Shown: one piece after another, positions 46,388 to 55,781 of the stretch
How positions within the stretch are numbered: position 1 is the stretch's first letter
How the letters are laid out: every line of letters begins with the position of its first letter
Assembly (NCBI RefSeq): GCF_904063065.1
Contig: NZ_CAJFCL010000002.1
Coordinates: 186,001 to 250,000, forward strand
Direction of reading: 5' to 3'
DNA from: Pseudomonas paraversuta
Lineage (GTDB): Bacteria; Pseudomonadota; Gammaproteobacteria; Pseudomonadales; Pseudomonadaceae
Length of the DNA: 64,000 nt
Program-made: the position numbers and the translations under genes
Notes under the pieces: model-generated
Database searches by the model: none
Told to the model about the DNA's origin: nothing
The model's input: the letters and a program-made list of their open reading frames with translations, nothing else

Positions 46388-47572
46388 CTAGAATTTCAAG
46401 GTAAGGAGTTTTTTAAGCAGCGGCTTTTTCATGTCTCTAACTTGCTTGGTCAAACGATTGTATTTTGGTTCAATCGTTCGGAGCCGTTGTACTGTGTCGC
46501 GCACATATATTTGTGCTTGGGTCAATGGCGGTATTTCATTGTTAAATAAACACTTGGCATAATCAATAGACGCTTGTGCAGACGTTTTTCCCAGGGGCTG
46601 AGAAAACAGAGTGCTGCGCAGGGCCTGTGCTTTTTCAACCAGTTCTGCCCCATGCTCAAGCGCATAATCAACTGAACGCTCGAAGTCATCAGCCTGTTCA
46701 CATACATGGCCGATGTCATTTCTACGGGCGAACTCTAAAGACTCTAAGTCAAATTTTTGGACGCCAATTTTTCCTGATGAATTCTCTTGATAGAGCAGGA
46801 TTGGTTTGTTGGCAAACATGCCGTCAAAAATAGCGCCGGAAAAATCACTGATGATCAAATCAGAAGCGCAGAGCAGTTTAAGTTGGTCTGCAGACCCATC
46901 ATAGATATGTTTTATTTTCTCTCTCTTTGCAGAGATCAACCACTCAGGAACTTTTGCATCATTGTTGTGGTGCATTTTGAGCAGTACATTATACCGGCTC
47001 TGTAAGGCGGCGATAGGCTTCAGCAAGGCATCGAACGACCCAAGCTCACCCCAAGTCGGCATATAAAGAAGCGTTTTTTTACTTGGGTCCAGATCCAGCT
47101 CTTTGCTCAGTTGGACTTTGTCGGCATAGCGTTCTGTGTAATCTCCCCAAGTGTCAAATTTCAAATTCCCGACGGCATAGCTTGGTGCGTAGTGAGATAC
47201 GATGTCTGCTGAATACTGACCGTACATCAAATTCATGTCAGCGAGCGCTCGCCACTCACCATAGTTGTGACGCTCTTTTGCTAAGCCGTACTGTAAAGAT
47301 ACTAGCTTGGTCGTCTTTATTTTCTCAATATTAGGAAAGGCAGACTGGAAAAAAATGATGTCGTGCGTTCCATCGATCAAGGGGATTTCGGCCGGTTTAA
47401 CAAACACGGTTTTCCAATGTTTGCTTTTCAACATTCCAGGTGGGAAAAGTTTTGCATTGGTTTCTTTGTCGATAAGAATGACGGTGGGGTCAGTGCAAAG
47501 CTTGGCCAACGGCTCAAACTGTATGAGTTGGAAAGGGTTCCAAACTATAAACGCGACTTTCATCTGCGGCAT
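46388..47572 (-). CDS. CDP-glycerol glycerophosphotransferase (TagB/TagF-like)
   Basis: The 394-residue protein is of the Glyphos_transf family, which transfers glycerol phosphate from CDP-glycerol to a polymer or priming sugar. Motifs: LLYMPTWGELGSFD, VLLKMHHNND and the family hallmark CASDLIISDFSGAIFDGMFA followed by KPILLYQEN. It is in the expected size range for priming-type or single-domain enzymes. There is no membrane helix; such proteins act at the inner face. With the TagD-like cytidylyltransferase encoded 1.4 kb upstream in the same operon, the donor CDP-glycerol can be made locally. AT-rich relative to flanks. Confidence 0.9.
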   Translation of the reverse strand: MPQMKVAFIVWNPFQLIQFEPLAKLCTDPTVILIDKETNAKLFPPGMLKSKHWKTVFVKPAEIPLIDGTHDIIFFQSAFPNIEKIKTTKLVSLQYGLAKERHNYGEWRALADMNLMYGQYSADIVSHYAPSYAVGNLKFDTWGDYTERYADKVQLSKELDLDPSKKTLLYMPTWGELGSFDALLKPIAALQSRYNVLLKMHHNNDAKVPEWLISAKREKIKHIYDGSADQLKLLCASDLIISDFSGAIFDGMFANKPILLYQENSSGKIGVQKFDLESLEFARRNDIGHVCEQADDFERSVDYALEHGAELVEKAQALRSTLFSQPLGKTSAQASIDYAKCLFNNEIPPLTQAQIYVRDTVQRLRTIEPKYNRLTKQVRDMKKPLLKKLLTLKF

Positions 47573-47575
47573 GAC

Positions 47576-48949
47576 CTAGCGAGTGATTTGATTGAAGATG
47601 CGTGTTTCTTTGTCCCACTGATGCAAGTGGGTACCGGCTTTTGCGCTGTCCACAAAGTAATGAGCTTTGAAATTTGCATCTTCTTCGAGATGACTGAAGC
47701 CGAATAAAAAATGCTTGGGAATGGGGCCAATGATTTTATAAATCCAGTACGCAGTCGCCAAGCCGGTGCTCGGCAAGCCATCAAGCTTGCCGATGAGCTC
47801 GTGAAATATATGGCTCGGAATCACCGTATGCTCTTTCTGCATCAATGTCAGCGGCAAGAAATAATTTGCCGCATCTTTGCGTTTTGTCGCAAAGTTGTTG
47901 GCCGCAAAGATGATCAAGTCATTTTGTCGAGCGTGCGGACAGCCAACTTCAGCATTGGCAACTCGAACCCAAATGCTTTGCTTGGTCCCGTAGTCTTCAG
48001 GGTAGTCCAGGCTATAGTTGTTTATTCGGATGACGAGTTTTTTGGCGTCGATGATTTTACCTTTGCCACGGTTTAACTCGGTGGGGGCATTTCCGACCAG
48101 GCAAAAACTATTTCTGGACGCTAGGATCATCTGGATAAACTGATTTCGTGCTCTAAGTATGACCTTGTAGCACTCGCTTCCTCTGATGATATAGTCGTCT
48201 GTGTAGATTTTATTGGCGACAAGCTTGTTGAAAATATACGGACTGGTCGTATTCTTTAGAATATAGCCACGACCGACGTTACGAATGACTCTGTTCCCTT
48301 GAGTGTCGTCTTTTCGCTGATACAGCATGGCGGCGAGGCGAAGCTTCTGGTTTTTTGTGAGGTATCGAAATACATCTGGCATCATCAGGCGGCGAATATT
48401 TTTTGCTATTTTATCCGATCTGAATCCGTACTTCTGCGTGATAAAGTCCGTGTAGCGAAAGTTGACATTGATTTCGCGGCACTTATCGTTCGCCTTGTCA
48501 AAAAAGTCCTCTGTGACAGCGCTGTAAACTCTGTGTTTGAGCAGCCAATCTGCCAAGCTATAGTGGACGTAGCGGGAGTTGCTCAGCTTGAAGAAGTCGA
48601 GAAGATATGACGTTTCTTGTTCGCTGATGACTTTGTTGCGAAGCAGCAGAAGTGCGGCCAGCCATTTTGCACCAGGAAAAAACCGTGTGTAGCGGCTTTC
48701 ATATACTTTCGCAGTGTTTTTTTGGCCGAAAAACTTTAACGCGCTGTGACATAAAGCGTCGTAATGTTTATACCGGTTCAACTCGTAGCCTTTCAGCGTC
48801 AGCGCGAGTGCTGAAAAGAATGTTACTTTCTTTTCAGTCTTGGGCAGAGGCTTGCGTACCGCTCCAGGTGTTAGGCTTTTCTTGTGTACAGAATGCCCAC
48901 TACTGGCTCCTTGGGTGGCAATTTCCCTGCGCAAAGGCTCAATGTTCAC
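47576..48949 (-). CDS. GT29 sialyltransferase-like glycosyltransferase
   Basis: The 457-residue protein has an uncharacterised N-terminal half (about 1-250, basic, helical, with no signal) and a C-terminal GT29-like domain (about 255-450). The latter has the L-motif-like segment FCLVGNAPTELNRGKGKIID followed by VIRINNYSLDYPEDYGTK, and the S-motif-like GLPSTGLATAYWIYK. Bacterial GT29-like proteins use CMP-activated sugars; CMP-Kdo is made by this locus, so a Kdo transferase role is plausible. Directly upstream of the glycerophosphotransferase gene (3-bp gap). AT-rich, suggesting transfer. Confidence 0.75.
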   Translation of the reverse strand: MNIEPLRREIATQGASSGHSVHKKSLTPGAVRKPLPKTEKKVTFFSALALTLKGYELNRYKHYDALCHSALKFFGQKNTAKVYESRYTRFFPGAKWLAALLLLRNKVISEQETSYLLDFFKLSNSRYVHYSLADWLLKHRVYSAVTEDFFDKANDKCREINVNFRYTDFITQKYGFRSDKIAKNIRRLMMPDVFRYLTKNQKLRLAAMLYQRKDDTQGNRVIRNVGRGYILKNTTSPYIFNKLVANKIYTDDYIIRGSECYKVILRARNQFIQMILASRNSFCLVGNAPTELNRGKGKIIDAKKLVIRINNYSLDYPEDYGTKQSIWVRVANAEVGCPHARQNDLIIFAANNFATKRKDAANYFLPLTLMQKEHTVIPSHIFHELIGKLDGLPSTGLATAYWIYKIIGPIPKHFLFGFSHLEEDANFKAHYFVDSAKAGTHLHQWDKETRIFNQITR

Positions 48950-49015
48950 GGTGCTTGCTCCAATCCTGGCTGGAAGTGTGAGTGGGTAGGGGGCTTCTGA
49001 GTTATAAGGACGCTG

Positions 49016-49411
49016 TTATTCATACTTCCTGATTTCAGCAATGAGCTGCGTGGTCGAGATGCCTTCTGTCCTTTTGAGATAAGTGACTTCGCACAGAGGG
49101 CTCAGGAAATCAAACTTACCCTCCCAGTCGTCGCCCATGACTAAAATATCGGCGGCGTGCTCTTTGATGTATTCGGCTTTTAACTCGAGAGATTCCTCGA
49201 TAAACACAGCATCGACAAATTTTAGTGAGGCAATCAGTTCGGAGCGATCTCTTTCTGGGTAAACCGGGTTGCGTTGTTTTTTTGAGAAGTTTAGTGCGTC
49301 TGAAGAAATGCCGACGGTCAAATGATGCCCAAGCTGCTTGGCTCGCTCAAGAATACGAATGTGGCCGACATGCAAGACGTCAAATGTTCCGAAAGTGATT
49401 ACTCGTTTCAT
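49016..49411 (-). CDS. tagD: Glycerol-3-phosphate cytidylyltransferase (TagD-like)
   Basis: The 131-residue nucleotidyltransferase has the HxGH motif (GTFDVLHVGHIRILERA), KQRNPVYPERDR, a VMGDDWEGKFDFL segment characteristic of TagD, and RTEGISTTQ. It makes CDP-glycerol from CTP and glycerol 3-phosphate. Length is exactly that of Bacillus TagD. Pairing with the glycerophosphotransferase encoded in the same operon supports the substrate assignment over the related ethanolamine-phosphate or FAD synthetase-like enzymes. Confidence 0.92.
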   Translation of the reverse strand: MKRVITFGTFDVLHVGHIRILERAKQLGHHLTVGISSDALNFSKKQRNPVYPERDRSELIASLKFVDAVFIEESLELKAEYIKEHAADILVMGDDWEGKFDFLSPLCEVTYLKRTEGISTTQLIAEIRKYE

Positions 49412-49507
49412 TGCTGTATCCTTTGAATGATTACCCCGTAAATCCCTTGGGGTGTATAGAGTGGGTTTTTCTTGGCAGTTAGAGGGCTAAAATGCTATTT
49501 AGTTCTA

Positions 49508-50593
49508 TTACTTTCCAATTGTATTACCTAGAATTAAAGTTTGAACAATTGGCGAAATAACCTTTTGCCATTCATAAACAGCCGCATTGGTGACATAGAT
49601 GGTGTCATCTGACTTGATCACCACTTGGCGAGCGTAGAAGATCGCTGCCGGGTCACGCATGTCGAGGCGCAGAACGGTAGGTTTGGTCTGGTTGCCTTCG
49701 CCCATGCGGAATATAAATACGCCTTCAGGGTTGGCACTGCCTTCTTTCAATCCGCCGACACTGCTCAGGGCATCCAGCAAGCTGGTATTTTGCGCTGGCA
49801 GATCTTTCAGTCCTGGCTCAGCCACGGCGCCCATGGCCACGAAGCGTTGACGGGCGCGTTCGAGTATGACTTCCGAGTTCGGACGCAGCACCATGTTGTT
49901 ACCGGCCAGAATGTCTTCGTAGTTGAACTGCTGAACCTGGCTACCGGTACGCACGGTAACGTTGACCAGATGCGGTTCCAAGACCGGTCCGCCCGCCTGG
50001 TTGACGGCATCGAGCAAGGTCAAAGGCCCTTGCAGGGTACTGAAGCGCCCCGGGGATTTAACTGCGCCCGCAACCAGTACCGAGCCTGACAGGTCGCCAA
50101 CCAGTTCGACGTGGGTTTGCACGTCGGTGGTCATGCCTTTGAGCTGCTTGACGATCAGTGCCTCAACTTGGGTGAGGGTCAGCCCTGCCACAAAAGGTTG
50201 GCCTACATAGGGCAGTGAAATCGTGCCCTGGTCGTTGATGCGTGTTTTAAGCTGAGTGCCGCCAGTGGACAGCGGGGCAAATAGTGCCGAGCCCTCCGGT
50301 GCGTTGTCGGTGATCAGGATGCTCAGGACATCACCGGGCATCAGTCGCGCCGAGGGGGCGAGCGGTTTTGCGATGTTGGCTTGCATCGGGCGCACGGCAC
50401 CGCGCATATAAGGTGCGATGGTGTTGGCGTTGATCTCCACCAGATTGTAGGTCGTGTTCTCGGACTCGATGGCACCCTTGTAAGGGCCAGCGCCGGATAT
50501 CACGCCACCGCAGCCCGAGAGACCGAGGATCGCCAGGGCCACTGTTGCCAGTTTCAGGTGGAACGAGTGGGAGACAGTAAGGGATTTAATCAC
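49508..50593 (-). CDS. Outer-membrane capsule export lipoprotein (KpsD/CtrA/Wza family)
   Basis: The 361-residue protein has a lipoprotein signal (lipobox LSGC, C28). It has a Poly_export domain (about 80-170; MPGDVLSILITDN, GTISLPYVGQPFVAGLTLTQ) and SLBB domains (GSVLVAGAVKSPGRFSTLQG, QRFVAMGAVAEPGLKDLP). The C-terminal amphipathic helix that crosses the outer membrane follows (YEWQKVISPIVQTLIL). It forms the translocation channel of the capsule. Its start overlaps the end of the kpsE-like gene by 8 bp. The 361-residue length matches CtrA/BexD/WcbC rather than the longer E. coli KpsD. Confidence 0.92.
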   Translation of the reverse strand: MIKSLTVSHSFHLKLATVALAILGLSGCGGVISGAGPYKGAIESENTTYNLVEINANTIAPYMRGAVRPMQANIAKPLAPSARLMPGDVLSILITDNAPEGSALFAPLSTGGTQLKTRINDQGTISLPYVGQPFVAGLTLTQVEALIVKQLKGMTTDVQTHVELVGDLSGSVLVAGAVKSPGRFSTLQGPLTLLDAVNQAGGPVLEPHLVNVTVRTGSQVQQFNYEDILAGNNMVLRPNSEVILERARQRFVAMGAVAEPGLKDLPAQNTSLLDALSSVGGLKEGSANPEGVFIFRMGEGNQTKPTVLRLDMRDPAAIFYARQVVIKSDDTIYVTNAAVYEWQKVISPIVQTLILGNTIGK

Positions 50594-51692
50594 GGTGATC
50601 CTCGATCGAAGCCAGGATGAAGCGGGTAATGCCGTACAGCATCAGTAGGCCAAGCAAGATTGTTGCCAGGTTATACAGGCGCTCTGGGTACAGTGCTTGT
50701 TGCGGGGTGTTCGGGCTTACGACCGTCACCAGGGTGCGAATTTTTTTGCTGGCTTCAATCCGTGCATTGTCGAGCGCAGCTACTGCGGTTTTGTAGCTGG
50801 CTTCGGCGATGCCTGCATCCAGTGTCAGTTGCTGGAAGGCTGAGGCGACTACGTTCAACTGGGAGCCGTCCGTTGACGACACCAGCAGGCGTTTTTCCTT
50901 GGCCAGTTGCTGGGCGATGGCGTTAACCCTTTGCTTTTGCTGTTTCACTTGCGGCGAATCGGCGCGAAGCTTGAACTGCATCTCGGTCAATACGGCCTGT
51001 TCTTTGGTGTGCTGAGCTTCGAGGTCGGCAATGATGAGGGCACGGCTTTGTGCAGTGTTTGCGCCATCGAGCACTTTGTTGGTGTTCTGGAAGTCGATCA
51101 GTTCGGCTTTACGATCGGCGTATTGAAGCCTTGCGGTCTCCAGTTCACTTTTGGCGAAGGTCATTTGTTCGCGGGCAATGCTGTGGCTGACTTCGTTTAC
51201 GAAGTTCTCGCTGGCGGAAAGTATGGTGCGCAGCATTTGCTCCGAAAGCTCGGGGGTAAAGGCTTGCACTTCAACCCGCAACAGGCCGGTGGTTTCGTCG
51301 TAGTGGGCGGTTACCATGCGCTGGTAGTAGCTGAGCAGGTCTTCGCGCGAGGCGTCCTTGTTGAGCCAGAAGAACATGTCGCTGCGCTGGGCGGCATATT
51401 GCTCGATCCAGTGCAGGCGCTCTTCGAGCAACAGCATCATGTCCATTGATCCGATGTATTCACGCAGGTAGAGCGTCTCTTCCCTGGACGCGGGGTTGGT
51501 GCCGGTCAGCAGAGTAGCCAGGCCTGGCATGGCGGCGGCCTGGTTGCCACCGTCCTGACGAACAACGACCTGTGCGCTGCTGACATAGCGATCGGCGGCG
51601 AATATGCCGTAGTAAATGGCCGCCAGTACCATTGGCAAAATCACCAGGCCGATAGCCAGACGCCAGCGTCTGAGTTTACCCTTGCTGCTCAT
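50586..51692 (-). CDS. kpsE: Capsule export inner-membrane protein (KpsE/CtrB/BexC family)
   Basis: The 368-residue polysaccharide co-polymerase/membrane-fusion-like protein has an N-terminal helix (WRLAIGLVILPMVLAAIYYG), a large periplasmic part with coiled coil (about 160-270), and a C-terminal helix (YNLATILLGLLMLYGITRFIL). The segment ASRETLYLREYIGSMDML, seen here as ASREETLYLREYIGSMDMM, is typical of the CtrB/BexC family. It links the KpsMT transporter to the outer-membrane channel. Gene order KpsM-T-E-D on the minus strand is conserved in such loci. Confidence 0.93.
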   Translation of the reverse strand: MSSKGKLRRWRLAIGLVILPMVLAAIYYGIFAADRYVSSAQVVVRQDGGNQAAAMPGLATLLTGTNPASREETLYLREYIGSMDMMLLLEERLHWIEQYAAQRSDMFFWLNKDASREDLLSYYQRMVTAHYDETTGLLRVEVQAFTPELSEQMLRTILSASENFVNEVSHSIAREQMTFAKSELETARLQYADRKAELIDFQNTNKVLDGANTAQSRALIIADLEAQHTKEQAVLTEMQFKLRADSPQVKQQKQRVNAIAQQLAKEKRLLVSSTDGSQLNVVASAFQQLTLDAGIAEASYKTAVAALDNARIEASKKIRTLVTVVSPNTPQQALYPERLYNLATILLGLLMLYGITRFILASIEDHRD

Positions 51693-51746
51693 ATGTGATG
51701 CATCCTTGAAGTCGAACGGTTCTGCTTTATAAAAGAGAGTATGAAG

Positions 51747-52400
51747 TCAGGCGTTGTAGGCTTTGATGCCTTCGGCTACGTCTTCGTAAACCTGGATCTC
51801 GCCATTGCGAACCAGCAGTACGATGTCGCAGATTTTTTTAACTTCATTCATGTTGTGGGTCACCAGCACGACTTTTGACTGCTGTAATTTTTCCTGGAAT
51901 ACGTCGGCACATTTACGTTTGAACTGTGCATCGCCGACGGACATCACTTCGTCGATCAGGTAGTAATCAAAATCGAAGGCCATGCTCAGGCCAAAGGCCA
52001 CTCGAGAGCGCATTCCGGAGGAATAGGTCTTGATGGGCTCGTCGATCCAGTCGCCGATTTCGGCAAATTCCTGAACGTAGCGGATCTTGTCGCGCATGTC
52101 GTCGCCCATTGCGCCGTAGACGCGGCAGACAAACTTGATGTTTTCCCGGCCGGTCATGCTGCCTTGAAAACCGCCCGTCAAGCCTACCGGCCAGGAAATA
52201 CTCCGGTCTGTAGCAACGGACCCGGAGTCAGGAATATCGGCACCGCCAAGCAGGCGCATCAGGGTCGATTTGCCTGCACCGTTGCGTCCGATAAGGCCGA
52301 TATTCTTGCCTGGCGGAATCGACAACGAGAGGTTGCGGAACACATACCGACGTCCCTTCGGAGTCAAGTAGGATTTGGTAACGTTTCTAAGTTCGAACAC
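51747..52400 (-). CDS. kpsT: Capsule ABC transporter ATPase (KpsT)
   Basis: The 217-residue ATPase has Walker A GRNGAGKST (about 38-46), signature YSSGMRSRVAFG, Walker B YYLIDEVMSVGD and H-loop VLVTHNMNEV. It lacks the extended C-terminal carbohydrate-binding domain of O-antigen Wzt, as expected for KpsT/CtrD/BexA. It pairs with the permease encoded 12 bp upstream to export lipid-linked capsule across the inner membrane. Confidence 0.95.
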   Translation of the reverse strand: MFELRNVTKSYLTPKGRRYVFRNLSLSIPPGKNIGLIGRNGAGKSTLMRLLGGADIPDSGSVATDRSISWPVGLTGGFQGSMTGRENIKFVCRVYGAMGDDMRDKIRYVQEFAEIGDWIDEPIKTYSSGMRSRVAFGLSMAFDFDYYLIDEVMSVGDAQFKRKCADVFQEKLQQSKVVLVTHNMNEVKKICDIVLLVRNGEIQVYEDVAEGIKAYNA

Positions 52401-52412
52401 GTTGGCCTGTAC

Positions 52413-53309
52413 TCATCCGTTCTTCGTGGAAACCAGGTGCAAGCGGCGTGCGCGATAGCTACCCATGGCAATAAACAGCAGCACTATCGTGATGCAGATC
52501 ACGTAACCTTCCGACACGCCATCCACGGGGGTGTAGTGCGGCAAGACCTCAGCGCGGATCAGCTCGACAATGTGCAGGAAAGGGTTTAGCAGCAACACCG
52601 GCATCATCGCTTGTGGCAGGTAAGCAGCAGGTACCAATACGCCGGAAATGAAATACAGCGGGAAAAAGGCCATGCGAATGACCACCTTCAGGCTGGGCAG
52701 GGCATGGGTGATCAATGCCAGCACCATGCCCAGGCTAAACGCAAACAACAGGCCCAGGGCCAGTGTCGCCACCCACATCAGCGGGTTGGCCACCGACATG
52801 TCGAAGCCGTACCACGCGAAAGCAAATACCAGAATCGCGTACACCGTGGCACTGATGCAGGTTTCCACCAGTACCCGGGCGACATAGGTGTCCAGAGGCT
52901 TGATTTGCTTGTAGCCGAACAGCGAGCGGTTTTCCCGCAGGCTGTCCATCAGGCGCAAGGCGGTGTTGCGATAGAGCAGGAAGGGAGCCATCCCGACCAG
53001 GACAAATACCGGGTACTCAACGTCAGCGACGGTACGCCCACGAATGATCGCGAATAAAATACTGAAGATAAGCAGGTGGCATATGGGCTCGACGAGAGTC
53101 CATACGGCGCCCATGCGGCGCACGCCAAAACGTGCCCGGGCTTCGCGCAGCACCAGGGCGAAGATCACCGATTTTTGAATCTGGAGCGAGGAACGAGGCT
53201 TCAATATGTTTACCGCAAAGCAGAGCCGAGCAAATGAATGCACCGGGGAATTCATTTTCAGGAAATGCAGAATCCCGCGCGGTAAAGCCGGGATCCGAGA
53301 GTCTTCCAT
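52413..53309 (-). CDS. kpsM: Capsule ABC transporter permease (KpsM)
   Basis: The protein is an ABC-2-type permease with six membrane helices and the family segment LREARARFGVRRMGAVWTLV. Homologues are about 260-275 residues, so the true start may be the internal ATG at 53255 (encoding MNSPVHSFARL) or later. Neither candidate has a strong ribosome binding site. First gene of the ten-gene minus-strand export and biosynthesis operon that runs to 43500. Confidence 0.93.
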   Translation of the reverse strand: MEDSRIPALPRGILHFLKMNSPVHSFARLCFAVNILKPRSSLQIQKSVIFALVLREARARFGVRRMGAVWTLVEPICHLLIFSILFAIIRGRTVADVEYPVFVLVGMAPFLLYRNTALRLMDSLRENRSLFGYKQIKPLDTYVARVLVETCISATVYAILVFAFAWYGFDMSVANPLMWVATLALGLLFAFSLGMVLALITHALPSLKVVIRMAFFPLYFISGVLVPAAYLPQAMMPVLLLNPFLHIVELIRAEVLPHYTPVDGVSEGYVICITIVLLFIAMGSYRARRLHLVSTKNG

Positions 53310-53632
53310 GTTCTGAGGGCAGGGAGATTAATCGTTTCGTAGTATGAGCGTCAATAAAGAAGCGCCTTTGTATATAGGACAACTCCTAAATTTATGGTGA
53401 ATTGCATATTAAAGCGGCGGGGGATTTCGCGAGACGCAAGGGATTATAAAGAGGTGAGCGCAATATCAAAAAGCCACTATCAGGGCTGGATTCGAGTTGT
53501 TTTTTCTTGAATTTATTGGGTGTCATTGCCCGTTTTGAGACAAACAGGTTTGCGCTGAGGCTTTGCTGTGTAGCGAAAGACAGTTCGGCTGCCGGCATGA
53601 CTGCGGTCGCAGTTTTCACGGGTGCCCGTCTG
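53310..53632 (-). other. Leader/promoter region of the capsule export operon
   Basis: This is AT-rich DNA upstream of kpsM. I looked for a JUMPStart/ops element (GGCGGTAG-type) and found none. A weak hairpin followed by T's is present on the minus strand around 53467-53492 (AGCC-ctgatagt-GGCTTTTT), which could attenuate transcription into the operon. Confidence 0.4.
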
Positions 53633-53737
53633 TCAGTGAAGTTCCACGTTTTTATTGAGGTGGATCCGCCAGGCATTTATCAGGGCGCCAAGGAGGGTGA
53701 CGGTGACGACAGTGCAAATAACGGTGATCCAGATCAT
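53633..53737 (-). CDS. Candidate 34-residue single-span membrane protein
   Basis: ATG at 53737 is preceded at 8 bases by AAGGA. The peptide begins MIWITVICTVVTVTLLGALI, one hydrophobic helix, and ends with a short basic-polar tail (NAWRIHLNKN). No family is recognised. The ribosome binding site and one well-formed membrane span support translation; function is unknown. It lies upstream of and in line with the capsule operon. Confidence 0.4.
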   Translation of the reverse strand: MIWITVICTVVTVTLLGALINAWRIHLNKNVELH

Positions 53738-54035
53738 TTTTGGATTCCTTTTGCTGTACTACCCGTATAACCCCCGAAAGTTACAAACTTGCGACAGCCC
53801 CTGCGTCTTGCTCCTTACTGAGGATAGACCGTCTGCGCGGGTATTTTTGCGTTTGCGGAAATGACAGCCCACAGCTGCTGTCTGCGGTACATGGAACCGT
53901 GTTGTGTTGGTCCCCCAGCAATCAATCTCAGCCGGGCCACTACGTTGCTTGAAAGCTGATGCCCGGGGTATAGCCATGATCCATCCGTCGAAATCTCGGC
54001 CTGTACAATTGACCGGATTCGCTCTACACAGTTAA

Positions 54036-54051
54036 CTGTATATACATACAG
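54036..54051. promoter_or_regulatory. LexA (SOS) box upstream of umuDC
   Basis: CTGTATATACATACAG matches the CTGT-N8-ACAG consensus exactly and is nearly palindromic, 20 bases before the umuD start. It marks the operon as SOS-inducible. Confidence 0.93.
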
Positions 54052-54071
54052 CTAACTAAAGGGCGCGTGTC

Positions 54072-54500
54072 ATGGGCTTCACTGTTTTGGGTCCTCTTGC
54101 TGAAGGTGGCATTCGCCTGCCGATGTGCTCGTTCAAGATTCCTGCCGGGTTTCCGTCACCGGCGACGGATCATATGGATAAGCAAATCTCGCTGGATGAA
54201 GTGCTTAACGTGCGGGCTCCGCATGTTTATCTGGTGACGATCGATGGCGACAGCATGCAGGGCGTCGGGATTTTTGCCGGGGATGTGGCAGTGGTTGACC
54301 GCTCCATCGAGCCTGCCCACGGGCATGTGGTGGTCGCGCTGCTCAATAATGATCCGGTCTGCAAGCGTCTGTGCCTGCGGGGCAAGAGGGTCATTCTGGG
54401 TTCAGAGAACCCCAGATACCCGGATCGCTATGTGATGGAAGGCGATGACCTTTCGATCTGGGGCGTGATCACCTATAGCGTGCGCAACCATGGCCATTAA
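54072..54500 (+). CDS. umuD: UmuD, LexA-like self-cleaving polymerase V subunit
   Basis: The 142-residue S24-family protein has cleavage site A25-G26 (KIPAG), catalytic S61 (GDSMQGVG) and K98 (PVCKRL), equivalent to S60/K97 of E. coli UmuD. RecA-stimulated self-cleavage gives UmuD', which joins UmuC as DNA polymerase V. It overlaps umuC by 11 bp and lies just behind a LexA box. Confidence 0.95.
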   Translation: MGFTVLGPLAEGGIRLPMCSFKIPAGFPSPATDHMDKQISLDEVLNVRAPHVYLVTIDGDSMQGVGIFAGDVAVVDRSIEPAHGHVVVALLNNDPVCKRLCLRGKRVILGSENPRYPDRYVMEGDDLSIWGVITYSVRNHGH

Positions 54501-55764
54501 GTGCGATCCGGTGTTCGCCCTGATCGATTGCAACAGCTTTTATGCCAGTTGCGAGCGGGTGTTTCGCCCGGATCTGGCGAAAGTGCCGATTGTGGTGCTG
54601 AGCAATAACGATGGCTGCGTCATCGCCCGCAGTTATGACGCCAAACCCCACATCAAGATGGGTGAGCCGTACTTTCAGATCAAGCACCGGCTGGAGCAGC
54701 TGGGTATCGTGGCATTTTCGTCGAACTATGCGCTGTATGGCGACATGAGCGAGCGGGTGATGAGCCTGATCGAGGCGCAGGTGCCGGCGGTGGAGGTCTA
54801 TAGCATCGATGAGTGTTTTGCCGATTTGACCGGTATTGCCGATGCCAGCGCCATGGGTTGCCAGTTGCGCAGCCGTGTCCTGCAGTGCACGGGGATCCCG
54901 GTCGGGGTCGGGATTGCGCACACCAAAACCCTGGCCAAGCTGGCCAATCACACGGCCAAACGCTTACAGGAGCAAACCGGCGGGGTGGTCAATCTGTGTG
55001 GTGAGCATCAGCGGCACTGGGTATTGCGTAATACGGCGGTGAGCGAGGTGTGGGGAGTAGGGCGGCGTATGACGGCTCATCTGCAGGGGATGGGGATTCG
55101 CACGGCCATGGACCTGGCCAGCGCTGAGCCGTGGATGCTGCGCAAGAGGTTCAGTGTGGTAATCGAGAAAACCGCCCGGGAGCTGTCGGGCACGCCGTGC
55201 CTGGAGCTGGACGAACCTGATCCTCCCAGGCAGGAAATCTGCTGCAGTCGCATGTTTGGCAAGCGTCTGACCAGCGTGGCGCCAATTAAAGAGGCGGTGG
55301 CCACTTATATGATGCGGGCTTCAGAAAAGCTCCGCGCGCAGAACTCCTATTGCACCAAGGTGCGGGTAAGTATTCGCACGGGCATGTTCAACCCTGACGA
55401 AGCCAAGTATGCCAAGGGGGTGGTAGTGACATTGCCATACCCGACCGATGATGTACGGCTGCTGACCAAGGCCGCGGTTGATGCTGTGGATAGCGTGTTT
55501 CAGCCGGGTTTCAGGTACAGCAAGGCTGAAGTGATGTTGCTGGACCTGCGCCAGCCGGGAGAGTTCTCCGATGATTTGTTTGCGCTTAATCAGCCGGCGG
55601 AGGCGACCCGGGTGATGTCGGTGCTGGATGCGATTAATCAGCGTTGGGGCAGGGGCACGCTACGGGCTGCCAGCGTGCCGGTGAATCCAACCTGGGGCAT
55701 GCGCCGGGAGTTGATGAGTCAGGGCTACACCACCCGACTGGATCAGCTGTGGCGGGTGTCCTAG
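54490..55764 (+). CDS. umuC: UmuC, Y-family DNA polymerase V catalytic subunit
   Basis: The 424-residue Y-family polymerase shows FALIDCNSFYASCERVFRPD with the first catalytic aspartate, VLSNNDGCVIARS, and the catalytic YSIDECFADL. Helix-hairpin-helix region GVGRRMTAHLQGMGI and little-finger domain EICCSRMFGKRLTS follow. It performs error-prone translesion synthesis after SOS induction. Full family length. A broken copy of the 3' part of this gene lies at 21526-21710. A REP array follows immediately. Confidence 0.96.
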   Translation: MAIKCDPVFALIDCNSFYASCERVFRPDLAKVPIVVLSNNDGCVIARSYDAKPHIKMGEPYFQIKHRLEQLGIVAFSSNYALYGDMSERVMSLIEAQVPAVEVYSIDECFADLTGIADASAMGCQLRSRVLQCTGIPVGVGIAHTKTLAKLANHTAKRLQEQTGGVVNLCGEHQRHWVLRNTAVSEVWGVGRRMTAHLQGMGIRTAMDLASAEPWMLRKRFSVVIEKTARELSGTPCLELDEPDPPRQEICCSRMFGKRLTSVAPIKEAVATYMMRASEKLRAQNSYCTKVRVSIRTGMFNPDEAKYAKGVVVTLPYPTDDVRLLTKAAVDAVDSVFQPGFRYSKAEVMLLDLRQPGEFSDDLFALNQPAEATRVMSVLDAINQRWGRGTLRAASVPVNPTWGMRRELMSQGYTTRLDQLWRVS

Positions 55765-55781
55765 GTGCGGCTCCCCGCTAT

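Noticed and set aside
53507..53770. 87-codon plus-strand open frame
   Set aside because: No ribosome binding site, atypical composition; the opposite-strand 34-residue frame has better translation signals.
53310..54071. JUMPStart/ops element for RfaH control of the capsule operon
   Set aside because: No GGCGGTAG-type sequence was found in the upstream region on either strand.
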